Below are positions 63,304 through 64,000 of a stretch of 64,000 bases of DNA, in pieces. The notes under the pieces are model-generated. The model was not told the origin of the DNA and made no database searches. It saw only the letters and a list, made by a program, of their open reading frames with translations. This DNA is from Paralysiella testudinis. Its GTDB lineage: Bacteria > Pseudomonadota > Gammaproteobacteria > Burkholderiales > Neisseriaceae. Positions within the stretch are counted from its first letter, which is position 1, and the number at the start of each line of letters is the position of its first letter. Position numbers and translations under genes: made by a program. The DNA lies in contig NZ_CP069798.1 of assembly GCF_016894345.1 (NCBI RefSeq), positions 1,323,385 to 1,387,384 on the forward strand, read 5' to 3'.

Positions 63304-63411
63304 TATAGTGAAATGCATAACAAAGTGCTACAGCGTTGCTGTACCTTGCCGTACTACCTGTACTGTCTGCGGCTTCGCGCCTTGTATCACTTTATTCTTC
63401 ATCCCACTATA
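63304..63411. mobile_element. Correia-like element with TATAGTGAAATG ends (copy F)
   Basis: 108 bases, TATAGTGAAATGCATAAC to TTATTCTTCATCCCACTATA. It is the inverted near-twin of copy E (19384-19491), differing at only a few positions. Confidence 0.8.
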
Positions 63412-63510
63412 GAATAAAAACTTGATTTCGCTACCAAGCCCATTGTAACCGAATATGGATGGCAATAGCATGATGGGGCTTCGATTAATTTTATGCCTTT
63501 CAGGCAGCCT

Positions 63511-63538
63511 TTTGTGGGCAAGACAATGCGCCTATAAT
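63511..63538 (+). promoter_or_regulatory. Candidate promoter for the CoA pyrophosphatase gene
   Basis: A perfect -10 TATAAT (63533-63538) with TTTGTG 16 bases upstream, 30 bases before the ATG. The -35 match is weak. Confidence 0.5.
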
Positions 63539-63567
63539 GCCTGTTTGTTTGCCGGTATGGCCCTGCT

Positions 63568-64000
63568 ATGTTTAACAGCCTTGCGCAATTAAGTGATTTT
63601 CTGGATTTTGCTTGCCGCGACACGCGGCCATCGGCCTTGAGCCAGCGCGAACTATTGGCTCGCTCCTTACCGTTGCGGTTTCAGGCCGCTGCGGTGCTGA
63701 TGCCGTTTGACTGGCAAGACGGCCAGGCTCAAGCATGGTTGACCCGACGCAGTGCGCAATTGCGCCAGCACAGCGGCCAAATTGCCTTTCCGGGCGGCAA
63801 ATGCGATGCTGAAGACGGCGGCAGTGCCACGGCCACGGCCTTGCGCGAAACCGAGGAAGAGCTGGGCATTGGGCAGCACAATTGGCAGGTTATCGGCCAA
63901 TTACGCGATTGCTATTTGCCTTCCGGTTTTGTGGTGAGCCCGGTGGTGGCCTTGCGGCGTGCACCTTTGCCATGGCAGCCCAATCCGCAGGAAGTGGCGG
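63568..64000 (+). CDS. CoA pyrophosphatase (Nudix, NudL-like), 3' end cut by window edge
   Basis: The frame starts at the ATG at 63568 and runs off the right end; 144 residues are visible. The NudL/UPF0035 signature 'QLRQHSGQIAFPGGKCDAED' is followed by the Nudix helix 'ATALRETEEELGI' (about 91-101), whose Glu residues bind the metal. These enzymes cleave CoA and its derivatives to 3',5'-ADP and phosphopantetheine. The later 'GQLRDCYLPSGFVVSPVVAL' also fits. A TATAAT promoter box is 30 bases upstream. Confidence 0.88.
   Translation, partial: MFNSLAQLSDFLDFACRDTRPSALSQRELLARSLPLRFQAAAVLMPFDWQDGQAQAWLTRRSAQLRQHSGQIAFPGGKCDAEDGGSATATALRETEEELGIGQHNWQVIGQLRDCYLPSGFVVSPVVALRRAPLPWQPNPQEVA

Larger units (their letters stand above)
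63257..63567. other. 311-base intergenic region
   Basis: No gene. Contains Correia-like copy F (63304-63411), a DUS near 63500 and the promoter of the downstream Nudix gene. Confidence 0.6.

Overview
The window is chromosomal DNA from a member of the Neisseriaceae. The strongest evidence is the DNA uptake sequence AGGCTGCCTGAA (the AG-simDUS dialect, known from Simonsiella and relatives), present in more than 40 copies, many as inverted pairs just downstream of genes where they form terminators. A comP gene (the DUS receptor pilin) at 60.9 kb, several Correia-type repeats and the order greA - DUF4149 - yhbY - rlmE - ftsH - folP - glmM fit the same family. I cannot assign genus or species. Coding is dense and fairly GC-rich, except for AT-richer stretches at 27-32.4 kb and 51.9-54.4 kb.

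Layout. 0-6 kb: an FKBP-type isomerase lipoprotein (cut by the window edge), an orphan putrescine/spermidine-binding lipoprotein, a HEPN-domain protein and gabT-gabD. 6-19 kb: asparaginase, gltX, mnmA, two near-identical fadD genes separated by a decayed IS110 element, prfC, glyA and a nitroreductase. 19.5-26.4 kb: a minus-strand cluster with a GlpD-like oxidase, an ABC importer, an alkaline-phosphatase-superfamily phosphodiesterase and a glycerophosphodiester phosphodiesterase. Together these look like a route that imports glycerophosphodiesters and oxidises the released glycerol-3-phosphate. 26.8-31.7 kb: a CheY-like regulator and a membrane-bound CheA-like kinase, divergent from a lipoprotein that fuses two sugar-binding periplasmic domains. 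This is a candidate unrecognised sensory system.

32-51.9 kb is mostly housekeeping: an old yellow enzyme, hslU and hslV (unusually far apart), a drug/metabolite transporter, a TusA-like protein, pyrC, a lipoprotein, a DUF1963 protein, a lytic transglycosylase, an MFS exporter, ssb, greA, yhbY, rlmE, ftsH, folP, glmM, dedA and trmB. 51.9-54.4 kb is an accessory patch in which a Cys-rich gene of unknown function is disrupted by IS481 and IS5 fragments. 54.4-64 kb holds an aromatic aminotransferase, a GDSL-esterase autotransporter, nhaA, bioD, two type IV pilins (the second is comP), a small secreted protein, a thiolase and the start of a CoA pyrophosphatase gene.

Mobile and repeated DNA is prominent: decayed IS110, IS630, IS481 and IS5 copies, all broken; at least eight Correia-like elements with several different terminal inverted repeats, one inserted inside another; an IS5-end-bounded miniature element; and dispersed palindromes. 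I saw no tRNA, rRNA or CRISPR array.
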